From NCBI RefSeq assembly GCF_000805675.1, contig NZ_JSEF01000009.1, positions 1 through 64,000 on the forward strand: a stretch of 64,000 nucleotides of DNA. The letters are read 5' to 3'. Within the stretch, counting starts at the first letter, position 1. Each line of letters starts with the position of its first letter. The position numbers were made by a program, and so were the translations under genes. The notes beneath the pieces were generated by a model. That model was given only the letters and a program-made list of their open reading frames with translations. It was not told where the DNA came from and did not search any database. This document shows positions 37,524-46,586 of the stretch, one piece after another. The stretch comes from Corynebacterium minutissimum (GTDB taxonomy: Bacteria; Actinomycetota; Actinomycetes; Mycobacteriales; Mycobacteriaceae).

Positions 37524-37552
37524 GTTCGCATAATGCGAACAGATCGGTTCGC
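37524..37552. promoter_or_regulatory. 17-bp palindromic operator upstream of the symporter
   Basis: GTTCGCAT-A-ATGCGAAC (37524-37540) is a perfect palindrome, followed by a further GTTCGC half-site at 37547-37552. It lies 44-72 nt before the symporter start and is a clear regulator target. I do not assign a regulator family. Confidence 0.7.
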
Positions 37553-37596
37553 TAGAGATATCAACACAGTACGCTGGATGTAAATTCCCACGCAAC

Positions 37597-38667
37597 TTAA
37601 GGAATTCGCTTAGTCCAGGCTTCGGTGAGGAATTTGGTGTCGACGAGGCGGTGGGCGTCGGCAAGCGTGGCGTCGGAAAGCTCGGCCTCAACGGCACCGT
37701 AACGGGTGGCGAATTCGCGCGCCATAGTGTCAATAATCTCCTCGCGCGGTACGCCGGTCTGTCGGCGCAGCGGATCGACGCGCTTCTTTGCACTGGCCAG
37801 GCCCTTGGATGAGACCTTGACCTTGCCGATGCGCAAGACCTCCAACATCTTGTCTGCATCGATGTCGTAGCTCATTGTGGTGTGGTGCAGCACCGCACCT
37901 TGGCGCCGCTTCTGGGCTGCGCCACCAATCTTGCCGCCGTCCGAGGTGATGTCGTTGATCGGCACATACCACGCATTCACGCCAAGCTTGCTCAATGCGG
38001 CGAGTACCCACTGGTCGAGGTACTCATAGCTGGCCTCGTAGGAATAGCCGGCCACGAGAGACTCCGGAGCGTATAGGGAATAAGTCACGCAGTTGCCGCC
38101 CTCCATAAACATGGCGCCACCGCCGGAGATACGGCGTACGGGGATGATGCCGTGCTTATCGACGCCTTCCTGATCGAGCTCATTGGAATAGGACTGGTAT
38201 GAACCGAACACGACTGCCTTGTCTTCCCACTCCCAGAAGCGCAAGGTAGGGCCGCGCTTTCCCGTGGCTACCTCGTTGAGGAGGACCTCATCGAGCGCGA
38301 CATTGACTGGAGTGGGGAGGGTGCCGGGTCGCAAGATCTCCCACGAATGGTCGGTGAAATCGGTGGCGCCGGACAGCGCTCGCTTGATGGTCGTGGCGAG
38401 GTGCTGGGTGTCAAAACCGTGGAGGGAGACGGGTTCGTCGACGCGTTCCAGGGCGGAGTCGAGGCGGGATTGAATGTCGGCCGCACTCGAGGCGGTAGTG
38501 AGGCCGACGAGGGCTGGGCTGAGGGCGTCGTAGGCTTCTTCGGGTTCAAGGAAGAAGTCTCCAGAGATTGTGGCATTGCTAATGGTGTTGTCGGAGTCCA
38601 CGTCGATATCGACGACGATGAGTTTGCCGCCGGGGACCTTGAGTTCAAAGTGTTTATTAGTGCTCAT
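37597..38667 (-). CDS. lplA: Lipoate-protein ligase with N-terminal accessory domain
   Basis: LplA activates lipoate with ATP and transfers it to lipoyl domains of 2-oxo acid dehydrogenases. From the ATG at 38667 the protein has 356 residues. Residues 1-75 are the small accessory domain that is C-terminal in E. coli LplA (KVPGGKLIVVDI, then TISGDFFLEPEEAYDAL). Residues about 110-345 are the ligase (RRISGGGAMFMEGGNCVTYS at 178-197, and KIGGAAQKR with the adenylate lysine). The order accessory-catalytic is reversed and resembles archaeal LplB+LplA fused. An in-frame extension to 38829 lacks a site. Confidence 0.88.
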   Translation of the reverse strand: MSTNKHFELKVPGGKLIVVDIDVDSDNTISNATISGDFFLEPEEAYDALSPALVGLTTASSAADIQSRLDSALERVDEPVSLHGFDTQHLATTIKRALSGATDFTDHSWEILRPGTLPTPVNVALDEVLLNEVATGKRGPTLRFWEWEDKAVVFGSYQSYSNELDQEGVDKHGIIPVRRISGGGAMFMEGGNCVTYSLYAPESLVAGYSYEASYEYLDQWVLAALSKLGVNAWYVPINDITSDGGKIGGAAQKRRQGAVLHHTTMSYDIDADKMLEVLRIGKVKVSSKGLASAKKRVDPLRRQTGVPREEIIDTMAREFATRYGAVEAELSDATLADAHRLVDTKFLTEAWTKRIP

Positions 38668-39145
38668 GATGTTCAGGGTACCTAGAGGGGCAAAAGTGCA
38701 CGCGTGGAAATAGACCTTTAATCCTATTCGGCGAGTGCGGGGGTACCGATGGTTTGTTGATATTTCCTGTGAAGGGGGTAGAGGTTTGCGTGGAAAGTGG
38801 ACGTTGTTGCGAGAGTGGTAGAAGTGCACGTTGCCTAACTGTCATGTGGCGTAGCGATATTCTGTCGCTCCGTTTTCGACCGAGAGGGTGTATAAAACGG
38901 GCCACTATGGTGCATAAATGAGTGCGTTGCCTAATCGTTATAGGTTGTGTGACCTGCGATAAGCGTGTGGAAACTGGTTAATTTGGGTCGCGGAGGTGGC
39001 GAGTTGTTGATTTGTCCGTATCGTGGAGGGCAGAGCAAACGAAATAGCAAATCGCTACCCCCCCAACCTTAGATTCGGGGGTGGCGGTCGGCTCGGCACG
39101 TTTGCCACCGATAGATAGACCATTTGTAGAAAGGTTTAAAGAACA
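38668..39145. other. 478-bp intergenic region with a repeated GTTGCCTAA motif
   Basis: No gene was found. The motif CGTTGCCTAA occurs twice in direct orientation (near 38829 and 38925), each followed by a TAGCGATA- or TGCGATA-like box about 20-30 nt later, and GTGGAAA words recur (near 38703, 38790 and 38967). The region must hold the promoter of the PRC-barrel gene; AAAGG just before its start is the ribosome site. The long minus-strand open frame across this region and the next gene is treated as a shadow. Confidence 0.55.
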
Positions 39146-40027
39146 ATGGGCAAGAACATCAAGGATCTTTTCGACGCAACCGCATACGACAAGGCTGGCG
39201 AGAAGCTTGGTTCCGTCAAGGAGGTCTTCGTTGATGAGCAGACCGGTCAGCCGACCTTCGTTGAGGTCAACCACGGCCTGTTCGGCATGAACTCCAGCCT
39301 GGTTCCGCTCCGCGGCCACGACTTCAACGGTGATGAGCTCAAGCTCGCTTTCTCCAAGGACCGTATTGAGGGTGCTCCGGACTTCGACTCCGATAAGCCG
39401 CTGACCCCGGAGGCTCAGGCCGATATCTTTAAGCACTACAACCTGGAAAACGTACAGGACGTCACCACCTACCGCGATGAGCGCACTGGCACCACCGGTG
39501 CAGGCGCTGCTGGCGCAGGCGTTGCAGGTGCTGGCGTTGCCGGTGCAGGCGCTCACGCCAACGACGAGACTGTGACCACCGAGCGCACCGCAACCACCAA
39601 CCGCGATGCTGCCACCGACACCACCGCTGGTCACAACCTGACCGACAACGACAACGAGCTCATCCGCTCCGAGGAGCGCCTGGACGTTAACAAGGAGCGC
39701 GTTTCTACCGGCGAGGCACGTCTGCGCAAGTACGTCGTGACCGACACCGAGACCGTTGAGGTTCCGGTTGAGCGCGAAGAGGTTCGCGTCGAGCGCACCC
39801 CGATCTCCGAGGCTGACGCCGCTAACTTCAACGGCAAGATCGGTGACAACGACACCGCAGAGGCTTCCGTCACCCTGCACGAGGAGCGCGTGAACGTTGA
39901 CAAGAAGACCGTTCCGGTTGAGAAGGTCAACCTGTCCAAGGAGACGGTCAAGGACACCGAGACCCACACCGAGGAGCTGCGCAAGGAGCAGATCGACACC
40001 GACGGTATCACTGACACCCGCAAGTAA
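39146..40027 (+). CDS. PRC-barrel and DUF2382 stress-type protein
   Basis: The 293-residue protein has an N-terminal PRC-barrel (about 1-80: GEKLGSVKEVFVDEQTGQPTFVEV), an Ala/Gly linker with GAGVA repeats (about 118-140), and a C-terminal DUF2382 (about 170-285: ERLDVNKERVSTGEARLRKYV, VPVEREEVRVER). This arrangement is found in bacterial stress proteins, often induced by drying or oxidants. It is highly charged and cytoplasmic. Codon use is strongly biased, so expression is probably high. It ends in a strong terminator and stands alone. Confidence 0.9.
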   Translation: MGKNIKDLFDATAYDKAGEKLGSVKEVFVDEQTGQPTFVEVNHGLFGMNSSLVPLRGHDFNGDELKLAFSKDRIEGAPDFDSDKPLTPEAQADIFKHYNLENVQDVTTYRDERTGTTGAGAAGAGVAGAGVAGAGAHANDETVTTERTATTNRDAATDTTAGHNLTDNDNELIRSEERLDVNKERVSTGEARLRKYVVTDTETVEVPVEREEVRVERTPISEADAANFNGKIGDNDTAEASVTLHEERVNVDKKTVPVEKVNLSKETVKDTETHTEELRKEQIDTDGITDTRK

Positions 40028-40040
40028 ATCGGGCTAAACC

Positions 40041-40087
40041 CAAGGGCTTGGAGCGTGAAAGCTTCAGGCCCTTGTTGCTGTTTTCTG
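40041..40087 (+). terminator. Rho-independent terminator after the PRC-barrel gene
   Basis: Stem CAAGGGC (40041-40047) with GCCCTTG (40068-40074), an inner TGGAGC/GCTTCA arm, then TTGCTGTTTTCTG. Confidence 0.85.
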
Positions 40088-40162
40088 TCCCTTTCAGGTC
40101 CCTGGTTGCGGTCCGTTCGCACCTGATTGAGGGCTGATCTAGAAAAAGCGAGAGAAAGACAG

Positions 40163-40168
40163 TAAATT
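40163..40168 (+). promoter_or_regulatory. Candidate -10 box for the formate dehydrogenase operon
   Basis: TAAATT lies 6 nt before the ATG at 40175, fitting a leaderless transcript; only a weak GAGG sits between them. Confidence 0.4.
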
Positions 40169-40174
40169 TGAGGC

Positions 40175-43100
40175 ATGTCTCGATTTAGTCCGCTGAACTG
40201 GCCAGTCGTGCGCCAGATCCGCAACAAGGATGCCTTCGGTCGCGACTTGTCGACGCAGTCGGCAAAAAGCGAGGATCTTCGCGGCCGCACTGTCGACGCA
40301 GACCGCGTGGTGCAGTCGGTATGCCCCTACTGCGCGGTGGGCTGCTCCCAGCGCGTCTACGTGAAGGATGACCGCGTCATCCAGATTGAGGGCGACCCGG
40401 ATTCCCCGATTTCCCGCGGCCGTTTGTGCCCGAAGGGCTCTGCCTCCGAACAGCTGATCAACTCCTCGTCGCGCGTTACCACGATTAAGTACCGTGCTCC
40501 CTATGCCACCGAGTGGCAAGAGCTCGATGAAGAAACCGCGATGAACATGATCGCGGATCGCTTTGTAGAATCGCGAAAGAGGCATTGGGAGGACGTCGAT
40601 AAGCAGGGGCGTCCCCTTAACCGCACCATGGGCATTGCCGGATTGGGTGGTGCGACGCTGGACAATGAGGAGAACTACCTCATTAAGAAGCTGTTTACAG
40701 CAACCGGCGCGATTCAGGTTGAGAATCAGGCGCGCATATGACACTCCGCCACCGTTCCTAGTCTAGGAACGTCGTTTGGCCGCGGCGGCGCAACCCAACC
40801 GCTGCAGGATATGGCGAATGCGGACTGCATCGTCATCGAGGGTTCTAACATGGCCGAATGCCACCCCGTGGGTTTCCAGTGGGTTGTTGAAGCCAAGAAA
40901 CGTGGTGCACGTATTATCCACGTGGATCCGCGCTACACACGTACCTCTGCCTTTGCGAACCGCCACATTGGTATTCGCGGTGGCACGGACGTGGTACTGC
41001 TTGGTGCAATCATCAAGTATGTGCTGGACAATGACCTGTATTTCCACGATTACGTGGTGAATTACACGAATGCAGCGTCCATTATTTCCTTCGATTTCCA
41101 AGACACGGAAGACCTTGAGGGTCTGTTCTCTGGTTATGACTCGGAGACGGGCAAATATGTCACGGATTCGTGGCAGTACGTGCAGAAACCTGAAGGCTCC
41201 TCATGGAACGTGGAGAAGGATCCAACTCTTCAGGACCCGAACACTGTCTTCCAGATTTTGAAGCGTCACTACTCGCGCTATACCCCGGAGTTGGTGGAGG
41301 AAACCTGCGGTATTTCGCAGGAGGATTTCCACTACCTGGCTAACTCCATCGCGGAGAATTCCACGCCGGAACGCACGACCTGTTTTGCTTATGCACTGGG
41401 CTTTACCCAGCACACTTTGGGCGCTCAGTTCATCCGCACGGCGGCAATCTTGCAGCTGCTCATGGGTAACGTCGGGCGTCCGGGTTCGGGCATCATGGCG
41501 CTGCGTGGACACGCTTCGATTCAAGGATCGACGGATATTCCAACGCTGTTCAACTCGTTGCCAGGCTACCTTCCCATGCCGCATGTGGACCAAGCGAACT
41601 GGAGCGAATACCTCGATTCCTTCCGCAAGGACGACCAGAAGGGCTTCTGGCAGATAGGTGAAAACTATGCCGTGTCCTTGATGAAGTCCTACTGGGGCGA
41701 CGCCGCCACTGAGGAAAACGAGTGGGGCTTTAACTTCATGCCGCGCTTGTCTGGTGCGCATTCGACGTACGAGACACTTCTCGCCATGCTGCGCAAGGAG
41801 GTGGAAGGCTACCTTGTCTTTGGCCAGAACCCTGCGGTTGCCCAGTCCAACGGTGGTATGCAGCGTCGCGGTCTAGCCTCGTTGAAGTGGCTGGTCGTGC
41901 GTGATTTCCAGGAGATTGAGACCGCATCCTTCTGGAAGGACTCCCCAGAAATCAAGAATGGCGAGCTTAAGACCGAAGAGATTGGCACTGAGGTCTTCCT
42001 CATGCCGGCAGCTACCCACGTGGAGAAGTCCGGTACCTTTACCCAGACTCAGCGCATGGTGCAGTGGCGCTTCCAGGCGACCCCACCGCCGGGCCAAGCA
42101 CGCAGTGAGGCGTGGTTCTTCTACCACTTGGGTAAGAAGATTAGGGAGCGCCTCGCGGACTCCACTGACCCGCGCGATCTGCCGATTAAGGCTGTGACGT
42201 GGGATTACACGGAGGACGAGCACGGCGACCCGAGCTCGGATGAGATCCTGCGTGAAATCAATGGCTACTACCTCGATGGGCCGAAGAAGGGCCAGCTCCT
42301 GCCGGCCTTCACAGAGATGCGTGCCGATGGCTCGACGTCTGGCGGATGCTGGATTTACACCGGCGTGTACAAGGACGGCATCAACCATGCCGCGAAGAAG
42401 GTGCCGGGCTCCGAGCAGAACGAAGTTGCACTCGACTGGGGCTGGGTCTGGCCGGCTAATCGCCGCATCCTGTACAACCGTGCCTCCGCGAAGCCGGATG
42501 GAACCCCATGGTCGGAGCGCAAGAAGTACGTGTGGTGGGATGAAGCGCAAGGCAGGTGGGTCGGCGACGACGTACCGGATTTCCCAGCCACGAAGCGCCC
42601 AGACTATGTTGCGCCCGTGGATGCCGTAGGCCCGGATGCTCTTAACGGTGATGATCCATTCATCATGCAAGCAGACGGCCTGGGTTGGCTCTTTGCTCCC
42701 AAGGGGTTGTCCGATGGTCCGCTGCCGACTCACTACGAGCCGCAGGAATCCCCGGTCACCAATGCGCTGTACAAGCAGCAGCAATCGCCAACTCGCCTGA
42801 CCATTAAACGTGAGGACAACCTCTCGCGCCCGGACCCAGGGGAGTACGGCGCGGACGTTTTCCCGTTTGTGTTCTCCACGTACCGTCTGACGGAGATGTA
42901 CACCTCGGGTGCGATGTCGCGCCGTCTGCCGTTCTTGGCGGAGCTGCAGCCAGGTTTGTTCTGCGAGGTGGATAAGGACTTGGCAGCAAAGCGTGGCCTG
43001 GCCAACGGCGAGTGGGCCACCATCGTGTCGCCGCGTGGCGTCATCGAAGCGCAGGTTCTGGTGACTGATCGCATGGAGATGCTCACCATTAATCGTGAGG

Positions 43101-43447
43101 AGTTCCACCAGATTGGTCTGCCGTATCACTACGGAGAATCGGAGACGACCGATGTGGCTGGTGACGGTGCCAATGATCTGTTGGGCCTAACCCTGGAACC
43201 GAACGTGTTCATTCAGAACTCCAAGGTGGGTGCCTGCGATATTCAGCCGGGACGTCGCCCGCGTGGAGAAGCACGTGTCAAGCTATTGCGGGAGTACCAA
43301 GAAAGAGCCAACCTGACTGTGGAATCCGGCAACCAGGTTCTCGACGTCGGTGATGAATTCACCACTGAAGGACAGGCAACTGAGGACAACACCGGTGATG
43401 ATTCCACCGCAGGCAACGTGGCTGATTACGAAGGCAAGGAGGGATAG
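40175..43447 (+). CDS. fdnG: Selenocysteine-containing formate dehydrogenase alpha subunit (TGA189 = Sec)
   Basis: This molybdopterin enzyme oxidises formate to CO2. The frame is continuous from 40175 to 43447 (1090 residues) except for TGA at 40739-40741, codon 189, in NQARI-U-HSATVPSLG, exactly where formate dehydrogenases carry catalytic Sec or Cys (RI-U/C-HS). A SECIS hairpin follows. The N-terminal [4Fe-4S] cysteines are C50, C53, C57 and C85 (CPYCAVGC, RLCPKGSA), then the Mo-bisMGD domains and a C-terminal MopB-binding domain. There is no twin-arginine signal, so the subunit is probably cytoplasmic or unusually routed. It is followed by FdnH and NrfD in one operon. Automatic calls would split it at 40741. 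Confidence 0.95.
40739..40780 (+). promoter_or_regulatory. Bacterial SECIS element (recoding signal)
   Basis: Starting 11 nt after the UGA, CGTTCCTA (40753-40760) and TAGGAACG (40764-40771) form a perfect 8-bp apical stem closed by a GTC loop. The G-U loop bases are placed as in the E. coli fdhF SECIS. A lower GCCA/TGGC stem (40748-40751 with 40777-40780) extends it around an internal loop. It lies within the coding sequence, as bacterial SECIS elements do, and would be bound by the SelB encoded at 47990. Confidence 0.88.
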
Positions 43448-43452
43448 ACACC

Positions 43453-44496
43453 GTGGCTAATGCATTAACGGAAAAAGCCGACAAGCACGGCTACGAGTCC
43501 TACCAGCGAATGGCCTTCTTTACCGATACCTCCATTTGTATTGGATGTAAGGCCTGCGAGGTGGCGTGTAAAGAGTGGAACCGCAACCCAGTGGAGGGCT
43601 ATGCGGTGACCGGTAACTCTTATGACAACACCGGTTCCTTAGGCGCAAACACGTGGCGTCACGTGGCGTTTGTTGAGCAGAACAACGAGCGCATTGAACA
43701 GGCACGTGAGGAGGGCCGCCAGCTCATCTCGCTGGGTATGCCGACGAGTAAAGCACCGACGACGCCACCAGATACCGACGACTTCCGCTGGCTCATGTCC
43801 TCCGATGTGTGCAAGCACTGCACCAACGCGGGCTGCCTCGATGTCTGCCCGACGGGTGCGTTGTTCCGTTCGGAGTTCGGCACAGTCGTGGTGCAGGATG
43901 ACGTGTGCAATGGCTGCGGTACCTGTGTGGCCGGCTGCCCCTTCGGCGTGATTGAGCGCCGCGATGATGGAGGCGTCACGCTTAAAGCAGATAAGACAGC
44001 CACCGTGGACTATGAGGTACCTGATCACGCGGGCGTGAACGTGTTGGCCAAGCTCAAGCAGCTCAAGCCACAGGGCCCAGACCACGTGCCGGGACAGTCC
44101 ATGCCTATTAAGAACCTCGGCGTGGCCCAGAAATGCACCATGTGTTACGACCGACTCAAGATTGGTGAACAGCCCGCCTGCGCGAAGACATGTCCTACGG
44201 ATTCCATCCAGTTCGGACCCTATGAGGAGATGCTTGCTGCAGCGCAGGAACGCGTTCGCGTGCTGCACGAGCAAGGGCTTACTGAGGCACGTCTGTATGG
44301 AGCGAATAGCGAGGATGGCGTCGGCGGTACCGGTTCCATCTTCCTGCTGCTGGATTCGCCGGAGGTCTATGGTCTGCCGCCCGATCCTCGCGTGCCCACG
44401 GCAGACTTGCCGCAGATGTACAAGACCGCGGTGAAAGCCATCGGAGGAATGGCACTCGCCGTAGCAGGAGCATTCGTGATGGGAGGCCGCAAGTGA
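43453..44496 (+). CDS. fdnH: Formate dehydrogenase iron-sulfur subunit (FdnH-like)
   Basis: The 347-residue ferredoxin-like subunit carries electrons from the Mo site to the membrane subunit. Four [4Fe-4S] cysteine sets are visible: CIGCKACEVAC at 29-39, CKHCTNAGCLDVC, CNGCGTCVAGC, and CTMCYDR...CAKTC. A C-terminal hydrophobic helix (IGGMALAVAGAFVMGG) resembles the membrane anchor of FdnH. It starts at GTG 43453, 5 nt after fdnG, and overlaps the next gene by 4 nt. Confidence 0.93.
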   Translation: MANALTEKADKHGYESYQRMAFFTDTSICIGCKACEVACKEWNRNPVEGYAVTGNSYDNTGSLGANTWRHVAFVEQNNERIEQAREEGRQLISLGMPTSKAPTTPPDTDDFRWLMSSDVCKHCTNAGCLDVCPTGALFRSEFGTVVVQDDVCNGCGTCVAGCPFGVIERRDDGGVTLKADKTATVDYEVPDHAGVNVLAKLKQLKPQGPDHVPGQSMPIKNLGVAQKCTMCYDRLKIGEQPACAKTCPTDSIQFGPYEEMLAAAQERVRVLHEQGLTEARLYGANSEDGVGGTGSIFLLLDSPEVYGLPPDPRVPTADLPQMYKTAVKAIGGMALAVAGAFVMGGRK

Positions 44497-45587
44497 GCGA
44501 GTTTGATGAGTACCGCCCGCCGCAAGAGCCACGTCGCTTTCGCGGCAAAAAAGGTGCTAAGAAGCGTAAGCGGGTAGGCGCTGGCGCCCAGGACGGCTCC
44601 AAAGAACAGCGCATGGCGGAGGACTTCGAGTTCACTTCCTATTACGGCAAACCCGTGGTCAAGGCTCCGCCCTGGGAGTGGCCGATTGGTGGCTACCTCT
44701 TCCTTGGTGGCCTCGCGGGCGGTTCGGCTCTGCTGGCTACTGGTGCGCAGGCGACGGGTAATAAGGAATTGCGCCGTTCGACGAGGCTGACGGCCTTTTC
44801 GGCGGCGTCGGTAGGCTCGGTGTTCTTGATTCTGGACTTGGGTCGCCCGGAGCGCCTCCTTAACATGTTCCGCGTGTTTAAGGTGACCTCACCGATGTCT
44901 ATCGGCTCGTGGATTCTGGGGAGTTTCGCCTCGGCTGCCGCACTCCCTGCGGCTGTGGAAGCTGATGAACTGGTCGGGGGAGTGCTTCCCGCTAAGGTTC
45001 GGGGTCTCCTTGATAAGGCAGCTGGTCCGGCTGGCGTGGTGGCCGGAGTATTCGGTGGTCCGCTGGCCGGATACACCGCAGTCTTGCTGGCGAATACCTC
45101 GAATCCGACGTGGAATGATGCGAAGAAGCATCTGCCGTACGTGTTCGTGTCCTCAGCATCGGCAGCCGCATCAGGAGCTGCCATGGTGTTCACCCCAGTA
45201 GAGAGTGCCGCGCCCGCACGTGTTCTTGGCATGACGGCCGCTGCGAGTGACCTGGTCGCCACGCGGTTTATGGAAGACAACATGGAGCCCGAGCCCAAGC
45301 GCCCGCTGCATGAGGGGATTCCAGGAAAGCTCATGAAGGCTTCCGAGGCGCTCATCGCAGCTGGCGGCGTGGGATCCGCAGTAGCGGCGCTGACGAAATC
45401 GCGGGCGGTAGCGGTAGTTTCGGGCCTAGCGCTGATGGCGGGCTCAGCCTGCACACGTTTTGGCGTGCTTAACGCTGGATTGGAAGCGGTGAAGGATCCG
45501 TCGACGACCATCGGGCCGCAGAAGCGCCGCGCGGAGGCCCGCCGCAGGGCAGAGGGCCTGAAGCGCTCGACGGTGACTAGCGGATAG
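44493..45587 (+). CDS. nrfD: NrfD-type membrane subunit of formate dehydrogenase
   Basis: The 364-residue protein opens with a basic cytoplasmic stretch and then has eight to nine membrane helices with the NrfD/PsrC pattern (APPWEWPIGGYLFLGGLAGGSALLATGA, then LILDLGRPERLLNMFRVFKVTSPMSIGSW). NrfD subunits pass electrons to menaquinone without haem, here in place of the haem-b FdnI subunit. It starts with GTG overlapping the fdnH stop (4 nt). Its end overlaps the convergent selD by 11 nt. Confidence 0.92.
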   Translation: MSEFDEYRPPQEPRRFRGKKGAKKRKRVGAGAQDGSKEQRMAEDFEFTSYYGKPVVKAPPWEWPIGGYLFLGGLAGGSALLATGAQATGNKELRRSTRLTAFSAASVGSVFLILDLGRPERLLNMFRVFKVTSPMSIGSWILGSFASAAALPAAVEADELVGGVLPAKVRGLLDKAAGPAGVVAGVFGGPLAGYTAVLLANTSNPTWNDAKKHLPYVFVSSASAAASGAAMVFTPVESAAPARVLGMTAAASDLVATRFMEDNMEPEPKRPLHEGIPGKLMKASEALIAAGGVGSAVAALTKSRAVAVVSGLALMAGSACTRFGVLNAGLEAVKDPSTTIGPQKRRAEARRRAEGLKRSTVTSG

Positions 45588-46548
45588 TAATCCCGGAGCC
45601 TTCCACGGTGCGGCCGATGACCGGGTAACCGGGAACCTCGCCGATGACGAGCAGGCCGCCCGAGGTCTGGGCGTCGGCGAGGAAAACGAGGTCCTCCTCG
45701 CTGAGCTCGGTGTCGAGGTGGGAGCGTACCCACTCCAGGTTGCGGCGCGAGCCGCCCGGGATGAACCCTTCTGCCAGGGCTTCCTTCGCGCCCTCAACGG
45801 CAGGAACAGCGGAGAAGTCGAGCTCCGCACCGATTCCGGAGGCACGGCACATCTTGTAGAGGTGCCCCAACAGTCCGAAGCCGGTGACGTCGGTGGCGGC
45901 ACGTACCCCGGCTGCTACCGCGGCAGCGGCCGCATCGCGGTTCAGCGTGGTCATAGAGTCCACCGCGGCCTGGGAGACCTCGCCGGTGGCCTTGTGTTTA
46001 TTGTTGAGGATGCCCACGCCAATCGGCTTGGTCAGCGTGATGGGAAGCCCGGCCTCGGCGGCGTCGTTGCGCAAGATTTTGTCCGGGTGGACGATGCCCG
46101 TGGCCGCCAAACCATAGGTGGGTTCCGGAGCAGTGATGGAGTGACCACCGGTGATGGAGATGCCGGCTTGAGATGCCACGTCCATTCCACCGCGCAGGAC
46201 CTCGCGCAAAATGTCGAGGCCAAGCACCTCGCGCGGCCAGCCGACGAGGTTGATGGCGGTAATGGGGGTGCCGCCCATGGCGTAGACGTCGGAAAGCGCA
46301 TTGGCAGCGGCGACACGGCCCCAGTCGTATGGATCGTTGAGCATCGGCGTGAAGAAGTCCGCGGTAGAGATGACCGCGAGACCATCTGGGATGCGCACGG
46401 CGGAGGCATCGTCGCCGTCGTCAAGCCCGACCAACACGTTGGGGTCTGCGGTGCCCACGAGTCCCTCAACGGCAGACTCGAGTTCGCCCGGGGGAATCTT
46501 GCATGCACAGCCGCCACCGGCGGCAAAGGACGTTAGTTTAATGTCAGT
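45577..46548 (-). CDS. selD: Selenide, water dikinase
   Basis: SelD makes selenophosphate from selenide and ATP, the selenium donor for SelA. The 323-residue protein has the active-site block GGGCACK (Cys15, Cys17, Lys18), a Cys form rather than a selenoprotein, followed by the glycine-rich ATP-binding regions (VGLDDGDDASAVRI, GGHSITAPEPTYGLAATG) and ATDVTGFGLLGHL. The ATG at 46548 is preferred; a frame to 46569 adds seven residues. It is convergent with fdnG-fdnH-nrfD and divergent from the tRNA-Sec gene, 38 nt away. Confidence 0.95.
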   Translation of the reverse strand, partial: TDIKLTSFAAGGGCACKIPPGELESAVEGLVGTADPNVLVGLDDGDDASAVRIPDGLAVISTADFFTPMLNDPYDWGRVAAANALSDVYAMGGTPITAINLVGWPREVLGLDILREVLRGGMDVASQAGISITGGHSITAPEPTYGLAATGIVHPDKILRNDAAEAGLPITLTKPIGVGILNNKHKATGEVSQAAVDSMTTLNRDAAAAAVAAGVRAATDVTGFGLLGHLYKMCRASGIGAELDFSAVPAVEGAKEALAEGFIPGGSRRNLEWVRSHLDTELSEEDLVFLADAQTSGGLLVIGEVPGYPVIGRTVEGSGITIR

Positions 46549-46586
46549 CATAAGTACTACTTTAGCCACGTGTAAGGTGAGCAGGC

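Noticed and set aside
38978-39967. 329-codon minus-strand frame opposite the PRC-barrel gene
   Set aside because: Composition is low complexity and results from the repetitive, biased codons of the sense gene.
41873-43129. 418-codon minus-strand frame inside fdnG
   Set aside because: Antisense shadow; the sense frame has clear family motifs along its whole length.
40175-43447. Formate dehydrogenase as a pseudogene broken by a nonsense codon
   Set aside because: The stop is TGA at the exact Sec/Cys catalytic position, followed by a SECIS hairpin, and selA, selB, selD and tRNA-Sec are next to it.
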